A model generated the notes under the pieces. It was not told where the DNA came from. It saw only the letters and a list, made by a program, of their open reading frames with translations, and searched no databases. From an uncultured Verrucomicrobiota bacterium (GTDB lineage: Bacteria; Verrucomicrobiota; Verrucomicrobiia; Opitutales; Opitutaceae), in the NCBI GenBank assembly GCA_903904685.1, contig CAIVDS010000045.1, positions 22,410 through 86,409 of the forward strand: DNA of 64,000 bases, read 5' to 3'. Below are positions 43,413-52,529 of the stretch, one piece after another (within the stretch, counting starts at the first letter, position 1; every line of letters begins with the position of its first letter). The translations under genes were made by a program, and so were the position numbers.

Positions 43413-44024
43413 TCAGGCCCGGGGCATCGCGGCGACTACGAGCGAGTAAACTTCATCCCAGTTGCGGGCGCGGAGGGTGTCGCCGAGGTGACGGTTGGTG
43501 GGGTTGTCGAAGGTGATGCAGGGGCGGCCGGCGGAGCGGTAGGCCTCGATGTTCTTCGGCGAGTCGTCGATGTAGAGGTCGGCGTTGATGGAGAGCTTGT
43601 CTTTCACGAAGCAGAGGTCGCGGTAGGGGATGTCGAAGCGTTCCAGCCACTCGGCGGTTTGGATGACCGACTTGCCGTGCAGGCCGCCGACGTAGAGACG
43701 GTGGGTGATGATGCGAATGTGGACGCCGAGCCGCGAGAGTCGGCGGAGGGTGTAGGCCGCGCCGGGGATGGCGGGGGCGGTTTTCAGCAACTCGTGTTCG
43801 TTGACGGCATGGCGGTGCAGCGCGTCATAGGTGAGGTCGTAGCCGCCGGGACCGCCGTGTTTGTCGAGGAGGCCCCATTCCTTCAGGCCGAACGAATACT
43901 CGTCGGTCAACTCTTCTGGTTTTTTTCCAAAATAGGCGGCGGCGATAGGTTTGAGGCCGCCGTAGAAATCGACCACCACGCCGTCGAGATCGAGGCCGAA
44001 GATGAAGGGAGCAGGGGCGGGCAT
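43413..44024 (-). CDS. 5'-nucleotidase, NT5C/deoxyribonucleotidase HAD type
   Basis: A 203-residue HAD phosphatase. Motif I is DLDGVVVDF (12-20) with nucleophile D12 and general acid D14. Later come IRIITHRLYVG (motif II, with Thr) and DLYIDDSPKNIEAYRSAGRPCITFDNPTN (motif IV). The family removes the 5' phosphate of (deoxy)nucleoside monophosphates in the cytoplasm. It follows purB by only ten bases, which fits nucleotide metabolism. Substrate preference is not readable. Confidence 0.8.
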   Translation of the reverse strand: MPAPAPFIFGLDLDGVVVDFYGGLKPIAAAYFGKKPEELTDEYSFGLKEWGLLDKHGGPGGYDLTYDALHRHAVNEHELLKTAPAIPGAAYTLRRLSRLGVHIRIITHRLYVGGLHGKSVIQTAEWLERFDIPYRDLCFVKDKLSINADLYIDDSPKNIEAYRSAGRPCITFDNPTNRHLGDTLRARNWDEVYSLVVAAMPRA

Positions 44025-44034
44025 GGGTGAAGGT

Positions 44035-45459
44035 TTACAGCAATTTGCCGGGCTCGTAGGTAGCGGAGCCGGGGATTTTGCGGGCGAGCGGGGCGACGGT
44101 TTTGACGAACGTGTCCACCTGCTGCGGAGCGGCGCCGACGAAGCGTTTGCTATCGCTGAGAATCGCGCGGATGGATTTTTCGGAGAGACCGAGGCGGGTG
44201 TCGGCGGCGAGGAGGGCGACGAGGTCGGACTCGCCTTGACCGGTGCGGATGGCCTTGGCGGCGGCGAGGGCGTTTTCCTTGATCGCCAAGTGCGCGGTCT
44301 CGCGGCCGATGCCGGCTTTCACTGCTTCCATGAGGATCGTCGTGGTGGCAAGGAAGGGAAGCTGGCGCTGGTTTTCGGTGCCGATGGCGGCTTCGAAGAC
44401 GTCCATCTGGTTGAGGACGGCGAGGAGGGTTTCGAGGAGGCCGTCGATCGCGTAGAAGGCGTCGGGCAACGCGACGCGGCGGACGACGGAGCAGGACACG
44501 TCGCCTTCGTTCCACTGGTGGCCGGCGAGCGCGCCCGTCATCGTGACGTAGCCGGAGAGAATCGTCGAGAAGCCGCAGATGCGCTCGCAGTTGCGGGCGT
44601 TGACCTTGTGCGGCATGGCGGAGGAGCCAACCTGACCCTTTTGGAAGCCCTCGGTGAGCAAGCCTTGGCCGGCCATGAGGCGCAGCGTGGTGGCAAAGCT
44701 CGCGGCGGACGCGCCGATCTGGTGGAGGGCGGAGACAGCCTCGAAGTCGAGCGAGCGCGGATACACCTGGCCGACGGCGAAGAGGGAAACTTTGAAGCCG
44801 AGATGCTTCAAGATGCGGGCTTCGAGGGTGGCGACTTTCTTAGCGTCGTTGAAAAGCGTGAGCTGGTCGAGCTGCGTGCCGACGGCGCCCTTGAGCCCGC
44901 GCACCGGATAACGGGCGGTGAGTTCGTCGAGGCGGGTGAAGGCGGCGAGGAGCTCCTGACCGGCCATCGCGAAGCGTTTGCCGAGGGTGGTTGGCTGGGC
45001 GGGAACGTTGTGGGTGCGACCGGTGAGCATGAGCGTGCGGTATTGCCTGGCGCGCTTCGAGAGCTTGAGGAGAGCGGCGGCGGTCTTGAGGCGGACGACG
45101 GCGAGGGAGCGGGCGACCTGGAGCTGCTCGACGTTTTCGGTGAGGTCGCGGGACGTGAGGCCGATGTGGATGGACTCGCGTTTCGCCAGGGCGTTGAACG
45201 CCTCGATGCGGGCCTTCACGTCGTGGAGGGTGACGCGTTCGCGGGCGTCGATGTCGGCAAGGTCGATTTTCGACTTAACCTTCTCATAGTCGGCGATGGC
45301 GGCGGCGGGGATGGGCAGGCCGAGGTCGCGCTGGGCCTTCATGACGGCGATCCAGTAATCGCGCTCGATGGTGATGCGGCCGGTGGGCGACCAGATGTCT
45401 TTGATGAGCGGCGAGGCGTAGCGTTCGGCGAGGACGTTGGGAATGGCGGCGGTGGACAT
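44035..45459 (-). CDS. purB: Adenylosuccinate lyase
   Basis: A 474-residue member of the fumarase/aspartase superfamily. The signature loop is QVGSSAMPHKVNARNCERI, with the catalytic serine in SSAMPHK. GLTSRDLTENVEQLQ and LTGRTHNVPAQPTTLGKR mark the other substrate-binding regions, as in PurB. It catalyses two steps: SAICAR to AICAR plus fumarate, and adenylosuccinate to AMP plus fumarate. It lies 18 bases after holA and 10 before the nucleotidase gene. MPHKVN is the spelling seen instead of the commoner MPYKRNP. Confidence 0.93.
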   Translation of the reverse strand: MSTAAIPNVLAERYASPLIKDIWSPTGRITIERDYWIAVMKAQRDLGLPIPAAAIADYEKVKSKIDLADIDARERVTLHDVKARIEAFNALAKRESIHIGLTSRDLTENVEQLQVARSLAVVRLKTAAALLKLSKRARQYRTLMLTGRTHNVPAQPTTLGKRFAMAGQELLAAFTRLDELTARYPVRGLKGAVGTQLDQLTLFNDAKKVATLEARILKHLGFKVSLFAVGQVYPRSLDFEAVSALHQIGASAASFATTLRLMAGQGLLTEGFQKGQVGSSAMPHKVNARNCERICGFSTILSGYVTMTGALAGHQWNEGDVSCSVVRRVALPDAFYAIDGLLETLLAVLNQMDVFEAAIGTENQRQLPFLATTTILMEAVKAGIGRETAHLAIKENALAAAKAIRTGQGESDLVALLAADTRLGLSEKSIRAILSDSKRFVGAAPQQVDTFVKTVAPLARKIPGSATYEPGKLL

Positions 45460-45477
45460 GATTGAAATGGTGGGTGA

Positions 45478-46590
45478 TCAGGCGGAGAGGCAGCGGACGG
45501 TCATCTCGCGGAGGACTTCCTCCTGCTCGTGCGGACGCTGGATGACTTCCTCAAAGGCGCGGATGAATTCCTGCTGGTTGTCGATGAGACGGCGGAGCGA
45601 GGGCAGTTTGGCCGAGCCGGCGAGTTTGCCGACATACCAGGCGTTTTGGCTGAAAAGGTTGAACGAACTTTTCTCGGTCGCGCCGACGAAATGGCGTCCG
45701 TAAGTAGACGCGGCCTTGGGCAGGCCGTCGATTCCGCGCTGACTGACGCGCACCTCGCCGGCGTCGGCGAGCGCACGGACTGGGAGGAGGATGCGGTTGC
45801 GGTTTTGCAGCGCGGCGATGATCGGGCGCGAGTCGCCGCCGGTGAAGAAATGCCGATGGAGCGCGGCGATTGTCCATTGGATGTCGTCGCTGAAAAACGC
45901 CTCGGCGGCCTCGAAGAAATCGCCTTCGGCGGTGCTGGCGGTGAGCTCGGTGACGTGGACCTCTTCGATGACGGCGGGTTTGCCGTCCGCGCCGTCGCCG
46001 GCGTAGGCGGCGAGCTTGCGTGTCTCCTCGATGAGCAGGCGGGTGTTGGCGCCGACCTTGGCGAGGAGGAGTTGCGCGGCGTTTTCGCCGAATGAGACGC
46101 CGAGTTCGCGGGCTTCCGCGAGGATCACGCCGGAGAGTGTCTCGGCTGCGCCGTCGGCGTCGCCACCGACGAGGGTGAAATCGCCGGTTTTTTCGCACCA
46201 CTTTGGGAAGGCGCGGCGGCGGTCCACGGGCGCGGCGGTGACGACCACGGCGGTTTCGCCGGGATTGATTTTTTCGAGGAGCTGCTGGAGATCCTCGACG
46301 AGTTTTAACGTGCTCTCGGCGCGCCCGGTGACGGAGTCGGCGAGGAAACTCACGTCCTTGAGCCAGACGACGCGCCGGCCGCCGAACATGGATACGGTTT
46401 GCACGCTGTCGCGGAAGCGGTTGATGGCGGCCTCAACCTCGCCGACGTTGCCGGCGAAGCCGCTGATGATTTCGCGGGAGAATTCGTCGGTGATATCCTT
46501 GGCGAGTTCGTCGTAGCGCGCCTTGCCTTGCCGGTTGACGAGGAAGTCATCGGCTCCGCAGATGAAGATGAAAGGCTTGGCGGCGGGCAT
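45478..46590 (-). CDS. holA: DNA polymerase III delta subunit
   Basis: A 370-residue protein started at MPAAKPFIFICGADDFLVNRQG; the track adds 52 non-homologous residues. Typical HolA features are the N-terminal PFIFICGADDFL strand, FGGRRVVWLKDVSFL (the clamp-binding region, a MFGGRRVV-type phrase), AAPVDRRRAFPKWCEKTG and the C-terminal helical collar region. It is the wrench of the clamp loader that opens the beta ring. Placed between a glycosyltransferase gene and purB, as housekeeping genes often are. Confidence 0.88.
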   Translation of the reverse strand: MPAAKPFIFICGADDFLVNRQGKARYDELAKDITDEFSREIISGFAGNVGEVEAAINRFRDSVQTVSMFGGRRVVWLKDVSFLADSVTGRAESTLKLVEDLQQLLEKINPGETAVVVTAAPVDRRRAFPKWCEKTGDFTLVGGDADGAAETLSGVILAEARELGVSFGENAAQLLLAKVGANTRLLIEETRKLAAYAGDGADGKPAVIEEVHVTELTASTAEGDFFEAAEAFFSDDIQWTIAALHRHFFTGGDSRPIIAALQNRNRILLPVRALADAGEVRVSQRGIDGLPKAASTYGRHFVGATEKSSFNLFSQNAWYVGKLAGSAKLPSLRRLIDNQQEFIRAFEEVIQRPHEQEEVLREMTVRCLSA

Positions 46591-46643
46591 CGCTGCACTG
46601 TGGGCGCGGGTTGGCGCACGAGGCAAGCGGGCAATCGCGCCGG

Positions 46644-48329
46644 CTATTTCGCGGTTGGGAGCGGCGGCGACTTTTCGGGTGGGAGAAACAGCCAGAAATG
46701 CTCGCGGTGGTCGCCTTGGCGGGCGCCGTCCCAGACCTGCCGCCATCCGGCAGGCGTATAAACGGGTCCCGTTTTGACGCGTCCCTGAATGAGCAGCACG
46801 TCGAACGGCGTATCGGGATCAAGTTCGCGGTGGATCGTTTTTACGCCGCAATAATAGAGCAGCATCGCGCTGGCGGATTCGTCGAGGCCGATGCTGGCGA
46901 TCTGGCGATAGTGCTCTGGAAGGCGGGGCTGCATCTCGGTGAAAACACCGCGGTAGCTTTTGCCGGCGTCCATCCAGGGTAGCCACAGGGTCGCGAACAG
47001 CAGCCAGCTCAGCGTGATCCCGGCCGCCATGCCCGTCAGGCCGCGTTCTTTTAACAGAGGCAGCCGCGACCATGACAGCAGCCAGGCGAGGGTGGCCAGC
47101 AAGGCGACGACGAAAGCCACGGAGTGAAATGGCATAACGTAGTCGCCGGGCAGTGAGCGGGTGAGGAATGCCCATTCAGGTGCATGGCCGGTGACTCGCA
47201 TGAGTATCCACACCGTCCAGAGAAAACCGGCGAGTATCGTGAAAAACCAACGGGATACGACGTCGGTGCGGCGGTTCAAAGTGTCTGGCAATGTCGCGAA
47301 GGCGGGCGCCGCGAGGACGGCCAGCGTCGCGAGCATGGGCAATCCGTAGCCGTTGCGGGCCGAGGCGGACACGAGCAGCACACCGAGATAAACGGAGAAC
47401 GCCACGAGGCCGAATTGGAGCGCGGCGCTGCGGCGGATTTCGCAGCGCCGCCGCCACACGGTGAGCGCCGCCAGCGGCAAAGCGGGGAAGGCGAACCACG
47501 GGAGGGTTTTCGGCCAGAACCAGGGATTGTTGCTGGCGCCCAGTTTGTTGACGGAAAAGCCGATGAAGCGACCGACGTTGTTCATCCAAAACCATTCGTC
47601 GAACAAAGGCGCCGAACGCAGATACAACGCCACCGGCCAGATGAGCAGCCAAGGCAGCGCCGCCACCAGCGCGATGCCGAGCGAGCGGGCGTAGGTTTTT
47701 TCGCGCCATTGGGAAAATAGCGCAGGCAGGGCGAGCGCGGTGACGCCGAGTACGCCGGGCACCAGCAGGCCTTTGGCGAGAAATCCCACGCCTACGCCAA
47801 GGCCGAGCCAGAGGCCGGCCGCGAGCGGGCGTTCGCGGGATAAGGCGAACCCGTAGCCGGCGATGGCGAAACCGGTGAGCATCGGCACATCGGTGAGCAT
47901 GATGTGGCTTTCATACACCAGTCCGAGACAGGACATCAGGACGAGGACGGCCGCGCAGCCGTGGCCCTCGCCCCACCAGCGCCGGGCGGTGAGGCCGACA
48001 AACAGGAACGTCGTCGCCATGAACAATCCGGTGGCAAGTCGGGCACCGTCGTGAAGTGGCAATCCAGCGGAACAACCCCGCGCCAGCAGCGCGGCCACCC
48101 AATAGTAGAGCGGCGGTTTTTCCATAAACGGTTCGCCAGAGGCGTGCGGCACGACCCAGTCGCCGCTTTGCATCATGTGGTGAACGATGCTGAAGATGTA
48201 GGTCTCGTCTTGTTTCCAGGGTTCGTGCCCGATCAGGCCGGGGAGCAGAAAGGCCGCGACCAGCAGGAGGAAAATGGCCAGGGGAAGACGAATAACGGAT
48301 GCCGCAGGGGCGGGAGAAGGGGACGACAT
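46644..48329 (-). CDS. ArnT/PMT-family (GT39/GT83-like) membrane glycosyltransferase
   Basis: A 561-residue protein started at MSSPSPAPAASVIRL. About twelve helices are predicted. The first periplasmic loop reads LIGHEPWKQDETYIFSI, with the conserved acidic Asp-Glu of the family, followed by GEPFMEKPPLYYWVAALL, very like ArnT. The substrate is a polyprenyl-phosphate sugar; the acceptor is a lipid or protein outside the membrane. It begins 19 bases after the alpha-oxoamine synthase, suggesting it glycosylates the product of that cluster. It is distinct from the arnT across the divergent promoter. Confidence 0.88.
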   Translation of the reverse strand: MSSPSPAPAASVIRLPLAIFLLLVAAFLLPGLIGHEPWKQDETYIFSIVHHMMQSGDWVVPHASGEPFMEKPPLYYWVAALLARGCSAGLPLHDGARLATGLFMATTFLFVGLTARRWWGEGHGCAAVLVLMSCLGLVYESHIMLTDVPMLTGFAIAGYGFALSRERPLAAGLWLGLGVGVGFLAKGLLVPGVLGVTALALPALFSQWREKTYARSLGIALVAALPWLLIWPVALYLRSAPLFDEWFWMNNVGRFIGFSVNKLGASNNPWFWPKTLPWFAFPALPLAALTVWRRRCEIRRSAALQFGLVAFSVYLGVLLVSASARNGYGLPMLATLAVLAAPAFATLPDTLNRRTDVVSRWFFTILAGFLWTVWILMRVTGHAPEWAFLTRSLPGDYVMPFHSVAFVVALLATLAWLLSWSRLPLLKERGLTGMAAGITLSWLLFATLWLPWMDAGKSYRGVFTEMQPRLPEHYRQIASIGLDESASAMLLYYCGVKTIHRELDPDTPFDVLLIQGRVKTGPVYTPAGWRQVWDGARQGDHREHFWLFLPPEKSPPLPTAK

Positions 48330-48348
48330 GCGAGTTGCCCGAGTCTGT

Positions 48349-49551
48349 TCAGCGTGCTTTTTTGAGGGCGTAGGCCATTGCCTCGCCGATTCGGTCGATT
48401 TGCTCATCGGTGTGCAAGGCGGAGATGGCCGTGCGGATGAGGTCCTTGCCGGGAGGGACGGCGGGGGCGACAGACATGACGGTGAACACGCCTTTTTCCA
48501 GCAGGGCTTTCCAAAAGGCGTAGGCGCGTTCCATTTCGCCGAGGACGATCGGCACGGCCGGCGTTTCGCTTTCCCATGTGTCGAGCCCGAGGGATTTGAG
48601 CATGGTTTTATAGCGGCGGGTGTTGGCCCAGAGGCGTTCGAGATGCTCGGGCTCGGTTTGGAGAACGTCCAGCGAGGCGCTGGCGATCGCGGCCTGCGCG
48701 GGGCTGAGCGCGGCGCTGAAGATGGTGTGTTTGCCGTGCGTGCGCATGTATTCGATTACGTCGCGCGAACCGGCGACGAAGCCGCCGGTGCTGGCAAGGG
48801 ATTTGGACATGCTGCCGCAGATGACGTCGATCTTGTCGTTGACTCCGAAGTGATCGACGGTGCCGCGTCCGCCCCGGCCGAGCACGCCGAAGCCGTGGGC
48901 GTCGTCGAGAACGGTGAAGCAGTTGAACTCCTCGGCGACGGCGGAAAGCTCAGGCAGGCGACAGATGTGCCCCTCCATTGAATAGACGCCCTCGATCACG
49001 AGCATCTTGGGGGTGGCGGCGGGGGCGGCGGACGCGACTGCGCGCATGTCGTCGGGGTTGTTGTGCGAAAAACGTTCGATCGCGGCGGTGGAGAGGCGGA
49101 TGCCATCCCATAGACACGAGTGAATGTTTTTATCGGCGAGAATGATGTCGCCCTTTTGGGCGAAGGCCGCGACGCCGGAGAGGCAGGAAAGGTAGCCGGC
49201 CGAGTGGACGTGACAGGCCTCGCGACCGAGGAAGGCCGCGAGTTTTTCCTCGAGTTCGAGGTGGTAGGCACGTGAGCCGTTGGCCGTGCGCGCTCCGGTG
49301 GTGCTGGTTCCCCACTGGAGCAACGCGGAGCGGCCCGCCTCGACGACCTTGGGATGGAATGAGAGTCCGAGGTAGTCGTTGCTCGCGAGCATGATCATGT
49401 CGCGTCCGTTCAACCGCACGCGGTTGCCCTGCTGGGCCTCCATCGCGTGATAGTAGGGCGCGTAGCGGAGCCGGCGTTTGGTCAGATCATCTTGGATACA
49501 ACGTTTGAGAATTGGCTTCTGGGAAGACCGGCCAAAGAAGGGAAGAGACAT
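48349..49551 (-). CDS. Alpha-oxoamine synthase, serine palmitoyltransferase/AONS-like
   Basis: A 400-residue PLP enzyme started at MSLPFFGRSSQK. Fold-type-I marks are SNDYLGLSFHPKV, GARTANGSRAYHLELEEKLAAFL, LDDAHGFGVLG (D217 binds the pyridine nitrogen) and GSMSKSLASTGGF with the Schiff-base lysine K250. The SKSLASTGGF spelling is closer to serine palmitoyltransferase and CqsA than to BioF (GTLGKA). It should condense an amino acid with an acyl thioester, releasing CO2 and CoA or ACP to give a 2-amino-ketone. No other biotin genes are nearby; ACP, KS, SDR and acyltransferase genes are. Confidence 0.85.
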   Translation of the reverse strand: MSLPFFGRSSQKPILKRCIQDDLTKRRLRYAPYYHAMEAQQGNRVRLNGRDMIMLASNDYLGLSFHPKVVEAGRSALLQWGTSTTGARTANGSRAYHLELEEKLAAFLGREACHVHSAGYLSCLSGVAAFAQKGDIILADKNIHSCLWDGIRLSTAAIERFSHNNPDDMRAVASAAPAATPKMLVIEGVYSMEGHICRLPELSAVAEEFNCFTVLDDAHGFGVLGRGGRGTVDHFGVNDKIDVICGSMSKSLASTGGFVAGSRDVIEYMRTHGKHTIFSAALSPAQAAIASASLDVLQTEPEHLERLWANTRRYKTMLKSLGLDTWESETPAVPIVLGEMERAYAFWKALLEKGVFTVMSVAPAVPPGKDLIRTAISALHTDEQIDRIGEAMAYALKKAR

Positions 49552-49565
49552 AGTGGAAAGACAAA

Positions 49566-50396
49566 TCAGGAGAGCTTGAAATAGCCAGCTTGGGCGGCGC
49601 GACGCCAGGAATTCGGAATGAGGCGGGCGAAAAGAGGTGACAGCCGGGCTTGAAAAAACGAACCCGTGCGCACCACGCCGCTGCTGTGGCGCCGCACGGC
49701 CCGGCAAAGGTCATCCGCCGCCATGGCCGGCAAGGGGGCCGCCGCAAGGGTCTCCTCAAGGCGCTGCCACACTTGACGGGCGCGGAGGTCTGTGGAATCG
49801 CTCGCGTGCTGGACTGCGTTGTTGAAAGGCGTGCGGAAATCCCCGGGACGGAAGTCGATCACAATGATGTCGGGGTTGGTGAGCTCGTAGAGCACGCTTT
49901 CGCTCCAGGCGGAGAGGCCGGCCTTGCAGACGTTGTAGCCGCTCATGTAGGGGATCGGAAACTCCGCGGCGAGGGAGCTGACGTTGACGAGGCAGCCGTG
50001 ACCGCGCCGGTCCATCTCGCCGAGGGCGAGGCGGGCCAGCGCAAGGGTCGTCTGCAACATGGCGTCGATCTGGCGGGACCAGAGCTCGGGTTCGGTTGAT
50101 GTGACCGCTCCGAACACGCCGTAGCCGGCGTTGTTTATGACAAGGTCGAAACCGCCGGCCTGACGCGCCGCCTCGGCAAAGGCTTCGGTGGCCTGCGCGC
50201 GATCATGGAGGTCGAGGACAACTGCGGTGAAACCGGAATGGCGGCGCAGTTCTTCCAAGCGCCCGGTCTCCCTTGCGGTGCCCCAGACACGCACGCCTTC
50301 GGCGAGCAGGTGTTCGGTGAATGCCCGGCCCAGTCCGGTGCTGGCTCCGGTAACGAATGCGGTCGTGCCTGCACCCAAAATCGACGGGTTTGCCAT
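49566..50396 (-). CDS. Short-chain dehydrogenase/reductase
   Basis: A 276-residue classical SDR: cofactor motif TGASTGLG (16-23), NNAGYG (about 88-93), catalytic Ser near 140 and Y154-N-V-C-K158. Size and order fit ketone reduction with NAD(P)H. Next to the alpha-oxoamine synthase and ketosynthase it could reduce either the 3-keto group of the sphingoid-like intermediate or a beta-ketoacyl-ACP. Which of the two is not readable. Four bases separate it from the ketosynthase stop. Confidence 0.88.
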   Translation of the reverse strand: MANPSILGAGTTAFVTGASTGLGRAFTEHLLAEGVRVWGTARETGRLEELRRHSGFTAVVLDLHDRAQATEAFAEAARQAGGFDLVINNAGYGVFGAVTSTEPELWSRQIDAMLQTTLALARLALGEMDRRGHGCLVNVSSLAAEFPIPYMSGYNVCKAGLSAWSESVLYELTNPDIIVIDFRPGDFRTPFNNAVQHASDSTDLRARQVWQRLEETLAAAPLPAMAADDLCRAVRRHSSGVVRTGSFFQARLSPLFARLIPNSWRRAAQAGYFKLS

Positions 50397-50400
50397 GATT

Positions 50401-51663
50401 TCAGCGCGGGCGTTTCAGCACGATGCAGACGTTGGCTCCGCCGAATCCGCTGCTGTTGTTTAACACCACGCCGGGGGCGGTCGCGTGGGTTTGGCGAATG
50501 ATGTTCAGGCCTTCGCAGATCAGATCGAGCTCGGTGATGTGCGCAGACCCCGGCATGAAGCCGTCCCGCAGCGCGAGGGCGCAGAAGCCGGATTCCATCG
50601 CGCCGGCGAGAGAGCATCCGTGACCGGTGAGGGCTTTGGTGCTGCTCAGCGCAACTCGTGAAGCGTGTTCGCCCAAGACGGCGCGCAGGGCCTTGCATTC
50701 CGAGGCGTCGCCTATGGGCGTGGAGGTGGCGTGGGCGTTGACGTAGTCGATGTCCGCAGGGCCGACCTTGGCGGTGCGCAACGCATGGAGCATCGCGGTG
50801 CGCAGACCGGCGCCTTCGGGGTGGGAGATCGCGACGTTGTGGCCGTCCGAGGCTTGGCCCCAGCCGAGCACCTCCGCGTAAGGCGTCACACCGCGGCGAA
50901 GAATCTCCTCTTCGTTTTCGAGCACCAGAACGGTCGCGCCGCCGGTGCCGACAAAGCCGTCCCGCTGCCGATCAAAGGGCCGTGAAGCGGTCGCCGGATC
51001 CGGATTTGGGGACAGGGCTCGCATGCTGGCGAAGGGAAGGATGGTCTCGAGATTGCCATCCTCGGCACCGACCACGAACATGCGTTTCTGCCGGCCAAGC
51101 ACGATCTCGTCGTGGGCAAAACCGAGTGCGTGCGCAGAGGAGGCGCAGGCGGAGGCGAAGCCGGTGGAGGCGCCCTTGATCTTGTAGTTGGCCACGAGGT
51201 TGAACTGCACCGTGCCGGCGATGCTGGAGACGATACCCAAGGCGGGGCTCCTCATGACTCCCTGCGCGTGGATGCGGTTCAAAATACGCGACAGCATACC
51301 GGGCGAACCGCAGGATGCGGCGTAGAGACCGGTGTCATCGTTGGAAATATCGGACGGCTCCAGCCGGGCATCCTCGACGGCCTGCTGCATGGCGCAGGAG
51401 GCATAGAGGGCGTTGGGGCTGAGGCTGCGAAGCTGGTCCCGGCGCAGGCGGTAACGCTCCGGTGTCTTCCAATCCTCGGGTTCGTCGCCCTCGGTGGAAA
51501 AATCACGCACGGGAGCGGCGACCTTGACAGGGATTTCGTCCCGTTCAAAAGGCGCGTAGCGAACCATGCCGTGGCGCAATTCCCGGAGGCTTTGCGTCAC
51601 ACTGGCGGCGTCGTTTCCGATGCTGGTGATGAACCCCAGCCCGGTGATGAACACTCGGGGCAT
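50401..51663 (-). CDS. Beta-ketoacyl-ACP synthase, KAS II/FabF-like
   Basis: A 420-residue ketosynthase with an intact Cys-His-His triad: C173 in STGFASACASSAHALG, H311 in NAHATSTPIGD, and H348 with K343 in STKALTGHGCSLAG. It extends acyl chains on ACP by two carbons using malonyl-ACP. It is not beside a full fab set and seems dedicated to the acyl chain of this cluster's lipid. It follows the ACP-FabZ-like gene by 14 bases. Confidence 0.92.
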   Translation of the reverse strand: MPRVFITGLGFITSIGNDAASVTQSLRELRHGMVRYAPFERDEIPVKVAAPVRDFSTEGDEPEDWKTPERYRLRRDQLRSLSPNALYASCAMQQAVEDARLEPSDISNDDTGLYAASCGSPGMLSRILNRIHAQGVMRSPALGIVSSIAGTVQFNLVANYKIKGASTGFASACASSAHALGFAHDEIVLGRQKRMFVVGAEDGNLETILPFASMRALSPNPDPATASRPFDRQRDGFVGTGGATVLVLENEEEILRRGVTPYAEVLGWGQASDGHNVAISHPEGAGLRTAMLHALRTAKVGPADIDYVNAHATSTPIGDASECKALRAVLGEHASRVALSSTKALTGHGCSLAGAMESGFCALALRDGFMPGSAHITELDLICEGLNIIRQTHATAPGVVLNNSSGFGGANVCIVLKRPR

Positions 51664-51677
51664 AAAAATAGTGTGGC

Positions 51678-52529
51678 TCAGGCCGTCGGGGGCGTTTCCT
51701 TAAAGCCGAACGTGAGGGTGATTTCCTCGGCACCGACGGCCTTGTCGGACCCCACGCGAACGTCGCCTTCGAAAACGATGATGGGTGCCTTGATGCGCTT
51801 GGGTTTGAGGCGGAGAGACAGAGTGTCGCCGGGCCGGCAGACGCGGTGACAGCGCACGCCGTCCGCCGAGGTGAAGAGCAGTGATCCCGAGTCCACCTTG
51901 TGGTTGGCATCATCCAATTGGCCGCTGACCAGATAAAGGACGCCCAACTGCCCGAGCGCCTCCAGCATCAGCGAACCCGGCATCACGGGGTTGCCTTTGA
52001 AATGGCCCTGCAAAAAAACCTCTTCGCCGGTGATGCGGTAGGTCGCCGAGATACTGGTTTTAGAAATGACAGCTTCGTCGATGAAAAGGAAAGGAGGCTG
52101 CACGGGCATCGCAGCCAGCACCGCTTCGTGATCCAGCCGGGCCGGAGGCGAATAAGGCAGCCCGCGGACCCGGCAATCCACGAAGGTCCGGATATCGCCC
52201 AGGGTGCGCAGTTGGCGGAGTTCATCGTTGGCGATGGTGAGCCCGCCGGCCTCCTCAAGCAGCATGACGATCTCCATCAGGGTGAGGGAGTCGATGCCAA
52301 GATCTTCAATCACCCGCAGATCGTCGCGATTAGCGGATGCGAGCTTGGGCCGGATTTCCGGTTCGATGTAGCGTTCAAAGACGCCTCCGATGAGGGCGGG
52401 CAGGCATTGGGGATCGCGGGTTCGCCGGTAAGCGACAGCCGCCATGACGGTCTCGGGAGAGCAGCGTCGCAGGCTTTCGCGCAACTGGGTTTCGGCTTCC
52501 GGGGAGAAGGTGGCTGGGTCTGGATTCAT
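51678..52529 (-). CDS. ACP fused to FabZ-like hotdog dehydratase
   Basis: A 283-residue two-domain protein. Residues about 45-122 are an acyl carrier protein with phosphopantetheine serine S81 in EDLGIDSLTLMEI. Residues about 130-280 are a FabZ/FabA-like hotdog fold with H176 and E190 in LQGHFKGNPVMPGSLMLEALGQLG, the spacing of 3-hydroxyacyl-ACP dehydratases. Such a fusion keeps the growing chain on a carrier tied to its dehydratase. The stop-to-start gap with the acyltransferase gene is zero bases, so the pair is surely co-transcribed. Confidence 0.88.
   Translation of the reverse strand: MNPDPATFSPEAETQLRESLRRCSPETVMAAVAYRRTRDPQCLPALIGGVFERYIEPEIRPKLASANRDDLRVIEDLGIDSLTLMEIVMLLEEAGGLTIANDELRQLRTLGDIRTFVDCRVRGLPYSPPARLDHEAVLAAMPVQPPFLFIDEAVISKTSISATYRITGEEVFLQGHFKGNPVMPGSLMLEALGQLGVLYLVSGQLDDANHKVDSGSLLFTSADGVRCHRVCRPGDTLSLRLKPKRIKAPIIVFEGDVRVGSDKAVGAEEITLTFGFKETPPTA

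Noticed and set aside
45529-46095. 188-residue plus-strand ORF opposite holA
   Set aside because: Antisense shadow of the delta subunit gene with no family features.
48349-49551. Annotation as bioF (biotin synthesis)
   Set aside because: The Schiff-base region reads GSMSKSLASTGGF, nearer to SPT/CqsA types, and there are no other biotin genes; the neighbours are lipid genes.
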